This document shows, in pieces, positions 7,244-14,908 of a stretch of DNA of 21,668 bases (positions are counted from its first letter, which is position 1; each line of letters opens with the position of its first letter). The DNA lies in the IMG/VR virus record IMGVR_UViG_3300004097_000068, positions 1 through 21,668 of that record. One strand, written 5' to 3'. A program made the position numbers and the translations under genes. Source of the DNA: a virus. Below the pieces are notes generated by a model that saw only the letters and a list, made by a program, of their open reading frames with translations, did no database searches and was not told the DNA's origin.

Positions 7244-8383
7244 TTAGCCCAAGACGCGGGTTAGCAATTCACCATCTTGCACCTTTGCGCCGCAAAGCAC
7301 ATCGAATGAGATAGTGTCAGTCTTCGTAGAAGCGCTGTAGTCATAGACGATACGAACGCCTAAGCCGCGATCCGCGATGTACTCGGCGCGAGCCGCACCA
7401 GCCGGAAGTTCCAGAGGCACAACGGCGAGGGTCAAGCCGCGAGCATCGCCAGCGATATTCAACTGGTGATCAGTGTCAACGAACGTAACAACCGCATTGT
7501 CGGCCCAAGCCACCTTAGCGGCAGGGAAGAAGGAAACGCTTGCAAGAGCATTACCAGCGGCCGTAGCAAGCGCCGTAACCGCATACTGCTGCGTGTCGCC
7601 AGCGACCGTAAATAGATCACCTTCGACCACGGTGCCCGTAAGGGAAGTATCATCCATCGGCACCGTCAAATCACCAACGGCAACCGAAGCATTGTTGATT
7701 TTCGCGAGCATACCCGAACCGTTAGCCAGCGTGCCAACCGTGTGCGTGGCAACATTCTGATCCATGATCCAAGAAATGCCCAAAACTTCGCCAATCTGGG
7801 CGCGAGTAAGAGCCTGTCCACCATCGGCGCGCTGCTCGGCTTGCAAGACCTGAGTGACATTCGCGAGAATATCATTCTTGGCCTGTGAGTCGATAATAGC
7901 AAAACGATTTGCCGTAGGAACTTTCAAGTCGTTGAGCTTCTTATCGACGGCAACCAAGTCAGCCAAAGAGTCAGGCGGGTCGCCAGCAGTGCCAACGTGA
8001 TTGTAAATCTCGACAGCCTTGCCAAGAGCGTAGGCATCGACCTTCTGAGCGATTGCAGCCATTGCGGGAGCAATCACACGGGCGCGAAACTGGTCTAACT
8101 CCAAAGTCCAATCTTTCGCCGTCACACCGACCGTTACGTCAAAATGCTTCTCCAAGACAAGCGAGGTGCTTGCTTCGGTGATATTCTGCGTGGTGGTCGT
8201 GGTCGTAAATTCCTGTGCCGTAAAGCTGGCAGGGCCGCGAACGGTGATTGTGTCGCCCACCTTAGCGCCGGTAAACTCTTCGGTGTGACCGCGATGAAAC
8301 ACATTGGCCGCAACCAAGTTGTTTTCGAGGATCATCAGCGCTTCGCGAGCGACAATACTTGGGGTAATTAAACTATTAGCCAT
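7244..8383 (-). CDS. Major capsid protein, P22 coat-like
   Basis: A 379-residue protein with the N-terminal signature of the P22 coat family: MANSLITPSIVAREALMILENNLVAANVFHRG in the first 32 residues, then KVGDTITVRGPASFTAQEF. This family has the HK97 fold with an added domain and assembles on a separate scaffold without proteolysis, which agrees with the scaffold gene just upstream and the absence of any protease gene here. Residues about 215-300 (VAVGDLTVPMDDTSLTGTVVEGD and following), rich in Gly/Thr/Val, look like an inserted beta domain. The C-terminus has RAEYIADRGLGVRIVYDYSAST, typical for the family. The start is the ATG at 8383-8381. Confidence 0.9.
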   Translation of the reverse strand: MANSLITPSIVAREALMILENNLVAANVFHRGHTEEFTGAKVGDTITVRGPASFTAQEFTTTTTTQNITEASTSLVLEKHFDVTVGVTAKDWTLELDQFRARVIAPAMAAIAQKVDAYALGKAVEIYNHVGTAGDPPDSLADLVAVDKKLNDLKVPTANRFAIIDSQAKNDILANVTQVLQAEQRADGGQALTRAQIGEVLGISWIMDQNVATHTVGTLANGSGMLAKINNASVAVGDLTVPMDDTSLTGTVVEGDLFTVAGDTQQYAVTALATAAGNALASVSFFPAAKVAWADNAVVTFVDTDHQLNIAGDARGLTLAVVPLELPAGAARAEYIADRGLGVRIVYDYSASTKTDTISFDVLCGAKVQDGELLTRVLG

Positions 8384-8402
8384 TTTTGACTATACTCCGA
8401 TA

Positions 8403-9191
8403 TTAAATGCGGCCCTCTTCAACTGCCTTGCGATATTCGGACATTGAAAGCTTACCCGCTTGCTCGGCAGTGAGCTTGCCGCGTGTGTTGGTATTGTTGA
8501 CATTGCTGTTGGTGCCACCACCAGAGGCACCAGAAGCCGCAAAAGCCTGTGCGTAATCAGGATTCTCTTTTACTTCAGCAACCAAATCACCAAAAGACAT
8601 ACTTTCCAATCCGGCACCCATGACTCGCTCGGTGCCTTCTGCGTCCACGATAACGGCTGAAATAGTGCCGTCGTCATTTTCACGCGCCTGAACTTGGCCC
8701 AAAAGAGCCGGTATCAAGAGCAGGGGATTGCCTTCTGCTTCGGTAATCGCTTTGCGCAATTCATTCACTATCGTAATCTCTTTAAGCTGCGCCGTTCGTG
8801 CTTCGAGCTTGCCGTTGATGGGCGCAACGGCCTTATCGATCTCGACGAGCGACTGAGCTTTGAGTGACTCAAGTGAACTCTTTAGCGCGGCGACAACCTC
8901 TGTTTCGTTGCCCTGCGCATCTCTCAGCGTAGCCAGTTCGCCTAACTGCGCTGTAATCTCGCTGGCGCTCAAGTTCAACTCGGAAAACGGCTTTGCCGCG
9001 TTCTCTGCATTCGTCGCGCGCTCTTTGAGTTTCCCTAACGTAGATTTCAGTCCGGCAACGTCTTCCAGAGCAAACCCGTTCGTCGGGGTTACATCCAGAT
9101 TATATCGACCCGTGCCCTCGTCAAGGGTGTAGTGGTCGGTCATCCCTGCTGGCACTTCTTCTACGGTTTCTACATACGGCAAAACGGCCAT
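8403..9191 (-). CDS. Scaffolding protein
   Basis: A 262-residue, acidic, mostly helical protein directly upstream of the coat gene. Residues about 45-150 are long heptad-like helices (GLKSTLGKLKERATNAENA and neighbours). The C-terminal region has a Gly/Ser/Asn-rich linker (residues about 218-238) followed by a short charged helix (KLTAEQAGKLSMSEYRKAVEEG), resembling the coat-binding C-terminal tails of phage scaffolds. It guides procapsid assembly and leaves before or during DNA packaging. A GGGGG stretch precedes the ATG. Order and composition make the call strong; there is no enzymatic motif and no protease domain. Confidence 0.85.
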   Translation of the reverse strand: MAVLPYVETVEEVPAGMTDHYTLDEGTGRYNLDVTPTNGFALEDVAGLKSTLGKLKERATNAENAAKPFSELNLSASEITAQLGELATLRDAQGNETEVVAALKSSLESLKAQSLVEIDKAVAPINGKLEARTAQLKEITIVNELRKAITEAEGNPLLLIPALLGQVQARENDDGTISAVIVDAEGTERVMGAGLESMSFGDLVAEVKENPDYAQAFAASGASGGGTNSNVNNTNTRGKLTAEQAGKLSMSEYRKAVEEGRI

Positions 9192-9257
9192 ATCGGTACC
9201 CCCATCTGGGTTGCACGCGCTCGGCGCGACTTGTTTTAGGGTATGAGCTTTCGCCCG

Positions 9258-10370
9258 TTAAATCACGTTAGCCGCCTGTGCTATACTCGACTCGCGCCGG
9301 TATAGGTCACTCAAGGTATAAAGACGACCTTTTCTGTCTGCAAATCTCGTTATGTCAGTAAGGCCATTGCTGAACATCTGATAGCGCTTTGGCCCTAATA
9401 CTTCTCGCTGAAAACCAGCGGATTGACTGCGAAACCATTGCGGGTATCTCAAGCTTCCCGCTACTTGTCCGTTCATGCTGGCTCGCGCAGCCGGAGAGTA
9501 GGTGCCCAAGTTGCCTATGCCCAACTCTCGCAAACTTCTAATTATTGGCACTGTAGTAGTGCGGCAGTTGAAGTGAAAAGGTGGGCGCGTGCCGCTTGAT
9601 AGTGGAAAAACCTGCCCGTCGATGTTTCGGCAGAAGGGAGAGGTTCTACCATCTAAGGTTGCCACCATCTGAACCCCCTTTATCAACTCACTATGCTCGG
9701 CGTAGGTCGCTTCTCTTGCGTGCGTCGAAACATGATTAACAGCGGTTCGCACTACGCCTCGCGCCTGTCTTCGCCCTACCTCTAAACTCCCATCGGCAAA
9801 CCCTGCGCCGCGCGTTCCAACTACGCGATCAACGATTTGCTCAATCGATTCACCTTCAGCTACGCCCAATCGAATCGACTGCCGTAAATTACGCCTCTGT
9901 GCATCTTGAAGCGTTCCATACCACTCTCTAAGGTGACTGCCCTGAAAAGGCCTACTCACGACTGCTGAGCGCAAAACTGCGCTACTCGGCAACACTGCGC
10001 CTACTTCTATGGGCACCGTGTTTATTAACATTTCAGAGGCGAATCTTGATTCTTGCTGCGCGAAGGCAATCAGCCGTTCGCTTGTCTCGTTGTAAGACTC
10101 TCGGTATATGTTTCCTAAAAGCTCGTCTAAGTCGCTATTCAGGCGCGTCAGGCGCGATAACTCTCTTCGGCCAAGTGAATACCCTCGTTGCCTGAACTGC
10201 CGCAGACGGGAGCTTATAAGGCCTTCTACGTCTAACTGTGCTTCACGTAGGAAATTCTCTATTAGCCTTGCTTCTCGATTGCTATAGCCAAGCACCATGA
10301 CTTGATGGCGGACGGCGCGGCTTTGCAGTCGCTCATTAGTCGATAGGATCGGCGCTGTTCGCTGGTTCAA
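9258..10370 (-). CDS. MuF-type minor head protein
   Basis: A 370-residue protein of the Mu gpF / SPP1 gp7 family, injected or head-associated proteins that bind the portal. The diagnostic part is residues about 200-275: GVVRTAVNHVSTHAREATYA, then VATLDGRTSPFCRNIDGQVFP and RPPFHFNCRTTTVPI, with the conserved DGRTSPFC and H-x-N-C-R elements. The likely start is TTG at 10370, inside the portal gene (35-bp overlap): GAAGG lies 8 bases upstream, and the family-typical segment LQSRAVRHQVMVLGYSNREARL begins soon after, so the first ATG (residue 25) would cut the domain. The remaining C-terminus has no recognised effector domain. Confidence 0.88.
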   Translation of the reverse strand: MNQRTAPILSTNERLQSRAVRHQVMVLGYSNREARLIENFLREAQLDVEGLISSRLRQFRQRGYSLGRRELSRLTRLNSDLDELLGNIYRESYNETSERLIAFAQQESRFASEMLINTVPIEVGAVLPSSAVLRSAVVSRPFQGSHLREWYGTLQDAQRRNLRQSIRLGVAEGESIEQIVDRVVGTRGAGFADGSLEVGRRQARGVVRTAVNHVSTHAREATYAEHSELIKGVQMVATLDGRTSPFCRNIDGQVFPLSSGTRPPFHFNCRTTTVPIIRSLRELGIGNLGTYSPAARASMNGQVAGSLRYPQWFRSQSAGFQREVLGPKRYQMFSNGLTDITRFADRKGRLYTLSDLYRRESSIAQAANVI

Positions 10371-11781
10371 GTTCGTCGCCTTCCTCTTGCGAAGCTCGGT
10401 CTATTACTTCGTCAATATCCATATCCTCAGAATAGAGGCCGCGAGCTTTTCGGTGCTCCAAATACGTGCGCTGGTCAATTACGCCCATCGTGTAATCAAG
10501 GCGCATTTCCTCTAATTCTCTATCGCCGCCCATTGCCAGCGCATCGTCTTTAGCGATGTTGACTGCTGGCACTGCTTTCGGATCAATCTTTTTCCACATG
10601 GCGACGATCTTCAGGCCGTCCCGTAGGCCTTTTTCCAGCCGAACGACATACGCCTCTAAGTCAGACATATTGCGCTGTTCGTCTAAGACCATTTCAGTCG
10701 CCGTAACCTGTTGAGGTTTGCGCTGTAGCGGTTCCATCGACATAGCTTGCATCTGCTTTTCGAGTCGGCCCAATGCGTGTGCGCCAACTTCGACGGCCTT
10801 GCCGCTTGTCTCGACCACCTTAATGTCAGATTCGTGCGCTCGGTTGCCGAAAATCTTATACGGGCCAACTTCAACGGCCGCAAGTTTCTCAACGTCGAAT
10901 CCGCGAAAAAAGAGCATTGGCACGCGAGCAACGGTTTCTATCTGGTCTTGGTCGCTCTGCATCCACCAGTGTTTTTGATTTAAGTGGGCCAAGCCTTCCA
11001 TCGGGGGAAAAGCCTTCAAGAAACCTTTGCGGTTCGCGTAGATCGTAATAAGAGGAATGAACCCTAATGTATTCGGGCGAGTACTCTCAAGGGGCCATTC
11101 GTCTGTGTTTTTATCTAATTTCCGATAAGTGTCTATTTTCTCGCTCGTCCAAACATGCACGCGGGAGACTTCTTTCTCTTCCCATTCGTCAACTCGTTCA
11201 AATGACGTTTCAATGAAGCGCACTTGCTCTAATACTTCTACGCCGCCAACTCGCTTAGACAGCCAGCCAATGACGGATGCTGGCGATATATGCGAGAAGT
11301 AGGGCCGTAGGTTAAATTCATTTTCGTCGGCTTTTGTCAGTTGATCTTTCGACAGCTCAGCCTTTAATCGTTCGGTGTCGGGAAAGTCAACGAGTATATG
11401 CGACTTGCCGAAGGTCAGCATATCCTCAAGCTGCCCCTTAGCAAAGCTGGTTAGCGAACTGCCAGCGTGATCGACATTTGAAACAAACTCACTCCACATG
11501 TCTCCCGCATCCTCGTCAATCGTTATCTCTTTGGCGAAAGGCCGAGAGCTTAGATTGTCAACTGATTTGCGGAAAGATTCCAGCAATACCGAGTTTTTGA
11601 CGCGGCGCGCATAGCGCTCGTCGCCCTCTGAAGGGTATTGTGGCATATAGGCGGTAGATTGAGCGCGCATTGCCAGCGTTCCTTGCAGTAGGGCCACAGG
11701 CAAAGCAAAGCGCTCTTGCATTTGCATGTAATCTTCTGTTGGGGTGCTTGGGTTTGCGGTATTTGTCTTAGTTTTTGCCAT
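10336..11781 (-). CDS. Portal protein (DUF4055-like)
   Basis: A 481-residue protein forming the dodecameric DNA entry ring. The pattern fits DUF4055-type portals: RYARRVKNSVLLESFRKSVDNLSSRPFAKEI near residues 57-87, LTSFAKGQLEDMLTFGKSHILVDFP, the LNQKHWWMQSDQDQIETVARVPMLFF region, and a helical clip/stem region including QQVTATEMVLDEQRNMSDLEAYV. The C-terminus is acidic. The predicted ATG (11781-11779) directly abuts the T-run of an intrinsic terminator and has no normally spaced ribosome binding site. An alternative ATG is codon 19 (11727), with a weak AGAAGA ahead of it. It is the first gene of the structural operon and overlaps the MuF gene by 35 bp. Confidence 0.9.
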   Translation of the reverse strand: MAKTKTNTANPSTPTEDYMQMQERFALPVALLQGTLAMRAQSTAYMPQYPSEGDERYARRVKNSVLLESFRKSVDNLSSRPFAKEITIDEDAGDMWSEFVSNVDHAGSSLTSFAKGQLEDMLTFGKSHILVDFPDTERLKAELSKDQLTKADENEFNLRPYFSHISPASVIGWLSKRVGGVEVLEQVRFIETSFERVDEWEEKEVSRVHVWTSEKIDTYRKLDKNTDEWPLESTRPNTLGFIPLITIYANRKGFLKAFPPMEGLAHLNQKHWWMQSDQDQIETVARVPMLFFRGFDVEKLAAVEVGPYKIFGNRAHESDIKVVETSGKAVEVGAHALGRLEKQMQAMSMEPLQRKPQQVTATEMVLDEQRNMSDLEAYVVRLEKGLRDGLKIVAMWKKIDPKAVPAVNIAKDDALAMGGDRELEEMRLDYTMGVIDQRTYLEHRKARGLYSEDMDIDEVIDRASQEEGDELEPANSADPID

Positions 11782-11820
11782 AAAAAAAGCCCAACCCTCA
11801 GTATTAACCGAGAATCGGGC
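11782..11820 (-). terminator. Intrinsic terminator abutting the portal ATG
   Basis: In minus-strand RNA a 14-bp stem (GCCCGATTCTCGGT with ACTGAGGGTTGGGC, 11820-11807 and 11802-11789, several G-U pairs, tetraloop TAAT) is followed at once by seven U (11788-11782) and then the portal ATG. This is a textbook Rho-independent terminator by form. It lies downstream of the promoter at 11975-11947, inside the portal leader, so it would act as an attenuator unless it is bypassed. Confidence 0.8.
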
Positions 11821-11860
11821 GCTTAGTTGCGGTGCCGATGAATTTGGTTGTTGGCATGTG

Positions 11861-11895
11861 GGTAGGTTGCGGTGGAGAAGCTACCGCAACCTACC
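11861..11895 (-). other. 13-bp inverted repeat in the portal leader
   Basis: A perfect 13-bp inverted repeat (11861-11873 with 11883-11895) with a 9-nt loop that can add a G-U and a G-C pair. It is not followed by T on either strand. A short 5-bp hairpin (11920-11935) lies between it and the promoter. The core of the 3' arm, ACCGCAAC, recurs in the RNA at 11833-11826 right before the terminator, so the 5' arm has two possible partners. The whole 11782-11961 gap is non-coding leader. Confidence 0.75.
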
Positions 11896-11946
11896 GAATC
11901 ACACCACGAATCAGGAGAAGAGGGCACCACCCCTCATCACACCTGT

Positions 11947-11975
11947 ATATTAGCGCTTTTATCAAGCAATGTCAA
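11947..11975 (-). promoter_or_regulatory. Sigma70-like promoter for the structural operon
   Basis: TTGACA (11975-11970), a 17-bp spacer and TAATAT (11952-11947) on the minus strand. The -35 is a perfect consensus and the -10 matches 4 of 6. Expected start is near 11940, giving a leader of about 160 nt before the portal ATG. The -35 overlaps the last codons of the 61-residue gene. Confidence 0.72.
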
Positions 11976-12147
11976 GCCTGCTTTTATCTGTTTTTATTGA
12001 ACCTAAGACCTCTAACGGCGAACCGTGAATTTCCACCTTTGCCTTAAATGACCCACCCGACTTGTTGAGGGTGAAAGAGCCATTAAGGCCCGACCGCATC
12101 CACTGTTCGATTTTCTCAAGCAGTAACTTGTGGCTCTTATTGCTCAT
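11962..12147 (-). CDS. Hypothetical 61-residue protein
   Basis: A small protein (MSNKSHKLLLEKIEQWMRSG, then NGSFTLNKSGGSFKAKVEIHG) with an N-terminal amphipathic helix and a C-terminal beta hairpin pattern. I do not recognise it. Its ATG overlaps the stop of the RusA-like gene as ATGA (12147-12144), so it is the last member of the HNH/RusA cassette. The structural promoter begins within its 3' end. Confidence 0.6.
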   Translation of the reverse strand: MSNKSHKLLLEKIEQWMRSGLNGSFTLNKSGGSFKAKVEIHGSPLEVLGSIKTDKSRLDIA

Positions 12148-12542
12148 TTCAACCCCGCAATCGTCAGCACTAAGCGTGGAAGCTTAACGTCAACGTCAAA
12201 GTCATGTTCGAAACCTTCGATCTCTTTCCATCCATCATTTTTAATAATGCCGATTTTAACCAGAGAGTCTTGAACGAATTTTTGGCCGTAGGCGATATTG
12301 TCTTTATCCTCGCGGCGAGAAGCTCGATACCACATATAATAAAGCCTGACGCTCTTAAACTTGCCTATGCCCTGACTGAGCATTTCCCCCATAAGATTTG
12401 CTTCGACTTCGCGCTTGAGCTTCGACGCAAGTATAGCACCGATCTTGCGGGTTCGCTCGACCTTAATGTATTCGTTGAGCGTGGGTATATAACTGCGCAA
12501 GGTGATATGCTTGAGGGAATGACCGAACTTGTCTATACCCAT
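12144..12542 (-). CDS. RusA-like Holliday junction resolvase
   Basis: A 132-residue protein with the RusA pattern: an IPTLNEYIKVERTRK stretch near residues 19-33 (the substrate-binding N-terminal region), acidic residues in REDKDNIAYGQKFVQDSLVKIG (D79, D81, K88, D92) and a following IIKNDGWKEIEG with D103. RusA enzymes are dimeric, Mg-dependent nucleases that cut four-way junctions and resolve branched DNA; in phages they help clear DNA before packaging. The D-x-D-N and downstream K...D spacing is that of the family, although the N-terminal half diverges from E. coli RusA. It lies 4 bp behind the HNH gene in the same small cassette between the terminase and portal genes. Confidence 0.72.
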   Translation of the reverse strand: MGIDKFGHSLKHITLRSYIPTLNEYIKVERTRKIGAILASKLKREVEANLMGEMLSQGIGKFKSVRLYYMWYRASRREDKDNIAYGQKFVQDSLVKIGIIKNDGWKEIEGFEHDFDVDVKLPRLVLTIAGLK

Positions 12543-12546
12543 GACC

Positions 12547-12948
12547 CTACTCTTTTCGATGCTTCTCTTTGTGGCATGGCACGCATAAAAAATCTACCTC
12601 AAGTTGCTTTGCGTAATCTTCGTGATGCGCCTCAAGACGGCCTCTATTGCCACATCGACACGAAGAGGGGCGAATGAGTGTGCCGTGAATTAAGGCCTGT
12701 GCTACGGCATAATGGGCTGCATACTTTTCTTTATTATTTTCGCGATACTTTCGATTATGGCGCTTGCGAGCCTCGTTGCTTTGAGGATTTTCCTTTATGT
12801 ATTCGCGCTGTTTCGCATTAAGCTTCTCTCTATTCTTGGCCCTATACTGCGCCACCTTCGCTAATCTCTTTGCCCTCTGCTCTGGCGTTTGCTTCCGGTA
12901 ATACTCCCGCATGTAATCCGCGCGCAGTTTCTTTTTCTCGTCCGACAT
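12547..12948 (-). CDS. HNH endonuclease
   Basis: A 133-residue protein. The first ~80 residues are very rich in Lys/Arg/Glu/Tyr (repeated YRKQ, YRAKNREK, YREN motifs) and probably helical and DNA-binding. The last 40 contain the HNH-like zinc site: C97-R-C99, RLEAHHEDY (H108, H109), FLCVPCHKEKH (C122, C125, H126, H130). This E/V-A-H-H-x-D-Y form is common in small phage HNH nucleases. Proximity to the terminase genes allows a role in DNA cutting for packaging, as for HK97 gp74, but it could also be a free-standing homing-type nuclease. A strong AAAGGAGG lies 8 bases before the ATG. Confidence 0.85.
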   Translation of the reverse strand: MSDEKKKLRADYMREYYRKQTPEQRAKRLAKVAQYRAKNREKLNAKQREYIKENPQSNEARKRHNRKYRENNKEKYAAHYAVAQALIHGTLIRPSSCRCGNRGRLEAHHEDYAKQLEVDFLCVPCHKEKHRKE

Positions 12949-12979
12949 AATAGCATCCTCCTTTGAGTGATGCTATTAT
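12947..12979 (-). promoter_or_regulatory. Dyad over promoter start and HNH start codon
   Basis: A perfect 11-bp inverted repeat (12947-12957 with 12969-12979, loop 11). It spans the end of the -10 box, the expected transcription start (near 12971), the ribosome binding site (12964-12957, largely in the loop) and the first bases of the HNH ATG. It is probably a DNA operator, because the transcript would begin within one arm and could form only part of the stem. Confidence 0.6.
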
Positions 12980-13006
12980 CATAGAAAAACTGTAGCACAC
13001 TGTCAA
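12978..13006 (-). promoter_or_regulatory. Sigma70-like promoter for the HNH/RusA cassette
   Basis: TTGACA (13006-13001), a 17-bp spacer and TATGAT (12983-12978), matching 6 of 6 and 5 of 6 consensus positions. It sits directly behind the large terminase terminator and ahead of the HNH gene. Confidence 0.82.
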
Positions 13007-13031
13007 AACCAAGTCTTTAAAAGACTTGGTT
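13005..13031 (-). terminator. Terminator behind the large terminase gene
   Basis: A near-continuous palindrome immediately after the TerL stop: 12-bp arms (13007-13018 with 13020-13031) around one base, followed in the transcript by T residues (13006-13005) that extend the TT ending the stem. The short T-run makes it a moderate terminator. Its T-run merges into the -35 box of the next promoter. Confidence 0.62.
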
Positions 13032-14441
13032 CTAGACCCAATTCATCTGCCCCAACGTCATTCTGTCACCGGCAATCGGGTATTCTGCGGCGATGTAATA
13101 GCCCAACGCGTCAGAAATATGCGACAGTTCGGGGTCGCTTCGTTTGTCCAATTCTCCCGACCCACCTTCCAGTAGGCGCACACCCTCTAAATCTCGCGTA
13201 AGATAGGGTGCGGTTTGTGGATTCACTCTAAATCTTACCTCACTTGCCGTGCTCTTAAATCTTGAATTTACTGAGTTTACGCGACTTCTTTCGGTCGGAT
13301 TAAAAGTAGGGACTCGCATTCGAATATCGAACTTAGGCCGTAGCGTCTGCTCTACGATCTCCCAATCAGAGCCTTCAGTTTGCGCAGTTCCGCGAGCGCC
13401 GCCCGTGGCATCGCCATAGATATAGGTAGGCCCATTATGCACTCCAGCCCACTTAGCAATAAGGCTATTACAAACAGCCACAGTATTAGAATTTCGCGGT
13501 ATATAGACCTCATCTAACACGCATGTTCCAGTGAACGCTTTTGTTCCTCCGCTCGCTGGCAACGACTGCTCTTGCAATACCACAGCAACGCCCGGACTAA
13601 CATTAAAATCGAAGCAAAAAGCCAAATCACCCGCAGGGTTGTAGTGCGTTTCATGGAAGTGATCCCTCTCGTTAAAGCAGTAATACGCTTGCCCCATGAA
13701 GTTGACAAAAGACGCTTCGTATTCTTGCTGAAAAGTTAGTGGGTCTAAGTCTGTGCGAGCCGATTCAACCTCTGACGCGGGTAATATGTCGGCCGACACC
13801 CAATGAAAGGTCGCCCACTCGTCACTTTTGCGCTCTTGCGCCGATTTATATAGCTCGTAGAAGTGGTTTCGGCCTTCAGGCACCCCAACGAAGTCACACC
13901 AACCTTGACGATCTGACAGGGCGGGTCGAACATTTGCCATCCACGCATTTGCCTTCATGTTGGCGAACTCGTCCAATACGCCACCATCCCACGGCGAACC
14001 CTCAATACGCTCTGGCTTGTCTAATCCGATAACGTGTATCTCTGCTGCGTTCACCAAGCGCAAGACTAACTCGCTCTCGGAAACCGACTTGATGAACTCG
14101 CGCGGCACCATCGTTTTTAAATCTTCCCAATAAATCCGCTTAGCCTGATCGCGGGTCGGCGCACCGGCAAAGAATCGGGGGCGAGGGTATTCAGTGCCCA
14201 TAAGAGCACGAAAAATAAGCTTTCGCTTGGCAAATTCCGTTTTACCCGATCGGCGACCAGCAGGGTTGACGATAAAACGCGCAGAAGACTGCCAGCGCGC
14301 TTCCTGTATGGGGTGAACGCGCAACTCTTCCCATCGGGGGGTTAGCTTAAAAGCGGCCGCGTCTGCTATGCCCTCTTGCCTCTGGCGCAACTCTCGCTTA
14401 TTAACTCGCCGCGCCGTGTGTGCGTTTCTTGCTACAACCAT
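13032..14441 (-). CDS. terL: Terminase large subunit
   Basis: A 469-residue DNA packaging motor. The ATPase has a Walker A (GRRSGKT, residues 62-68), a Walker B (VLDEF, 155-159) and the coupling segment FVGVPEGRNHFYEL. The RNase H-like nuclease has FCFDFNVSPG (D278), IYGDATGG (D344) and HISDALGYY (D444), three acidic metal-binding positions. It cuts concatemeric DNA and pumps it through the portal. The start ATG overlaps the small subunit stop (TAATG, 14443-14439). A hairpin terminator follows the stop. All key residues are present, so it should be functional. I cannot tell cos from headful packaging from this sequence. Confidence 0.95.
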   Translation of the reverse strand: MVVARNAHTARRVNKRELRQRQEGIADAAAFKLTPRWEELRVHPIQEARWQSSARFIVNPAGRRSGKTEFAKRKLIFRALMGTEYPRPRFFAGAPTRDQAKRIYWEDLKTMVPREFIKSVSESELVLRLVNAAEIHVIGLDKPERIEGSPWDGGVLDEFANMKANAWMANVRPALSDRQGWCDFVGVPEGRNHFYELYKSAQERKSDEWATFHWVSADILPASEVESARTDLDPLTFQQEYEASFVNFMGQAYYCFNERDHFHETHYNPAGDLAFCFDFNVSPGVAVVLQEQSLPASGGTKAFTGTCVLDEVYIPRNSNTVAVCNSLIAKWAGVHNGPTYIYGDATGGARGTAQTEGSDWEIVEQTLRPKFDIRMRVPTFNPTERSRVNSVNSRFKSTASEVRFRVNPQTAPYLTRDLEGVRLLEGGSGELDKRSDPELSHISDALGYYIAAEYPIAGDRMTLGQMNWV

Positions 14442-14908
14442 TATGCCGCAACCTCTGGTGTCTGTAGAGCTTCTTTTACTTTTTTAGCATCTAAGCTTTT
14501 GTCGCCCTTCTGTGGAGAAGTGCGCCGCTGCATTTCCTTTAGTGCTATAGTGATTTTGGTTGCCATTTCGATAGCATCTTCGCCCTCTGTGCCCTTGTCG
14601 CTCTGCCCTAAGTCTTGCTTGCCCAACCATATCAACATGGCCGTATTGCCGCTCATAGCCGCTTTCCATTGCGCCCTCTTCAGGCTCAGCTTTCTACCGC
14701 CGCGCCCCAACTCTAAGGCAAGCTGCACCTCTTCGCGCAACATCTGATCTTTACACGCCTCAACGGGTATCGAGAAGGCAAATGCTATTTCCTCAATCGA
14801 TGGGGATAGAAGCGCAATGCGCGCCAATTCCTCTGGATCGATCTGTGGAATTTTAGGCTTTCTCTTTACTGGCGTTTTCTTCTTTACTCCAACTTTAGCC
14901 TTAGCCAT
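14441..14908 (-). CDS. terS: Terminase small subunit
   Basis: A 155-residue protein with a very basic N-terminus (AKVGVKKKTPVKRKPKIP), a helix-turn-helix-like region (ARIALLSPSIEEIAFAFSIPVEACKD), and the segment GRGGRKLSLKRAQWKAAMSGNTAMLIWLGKQDLGQSDK. The G-N-x-A/T-M-L-I-W-L-G-K-Q element is typical of small phage terminase subunits that recognise packaging DNA and form a ring feeding the large subunit. The C-terminus is polar and probably disordered, where TerL contact is usual. It sits directly upstream of terL with overlapping stop and start. Confidence 0.88.
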   Translation of the reverse strand: MAKAKVGVKKKTPVKRKPKIPQIDPEELARIALLSPSIEEIAFAFSIPVEACKDQMLREEVQLALELGRGGRKLSLKRAQWKAAMSGNTAMLIWLGKQDLGQSDKGTEGEDAIEMATKITIALKEMQRRTSPQKGDKSLDAKKVKEALQTPEVAA

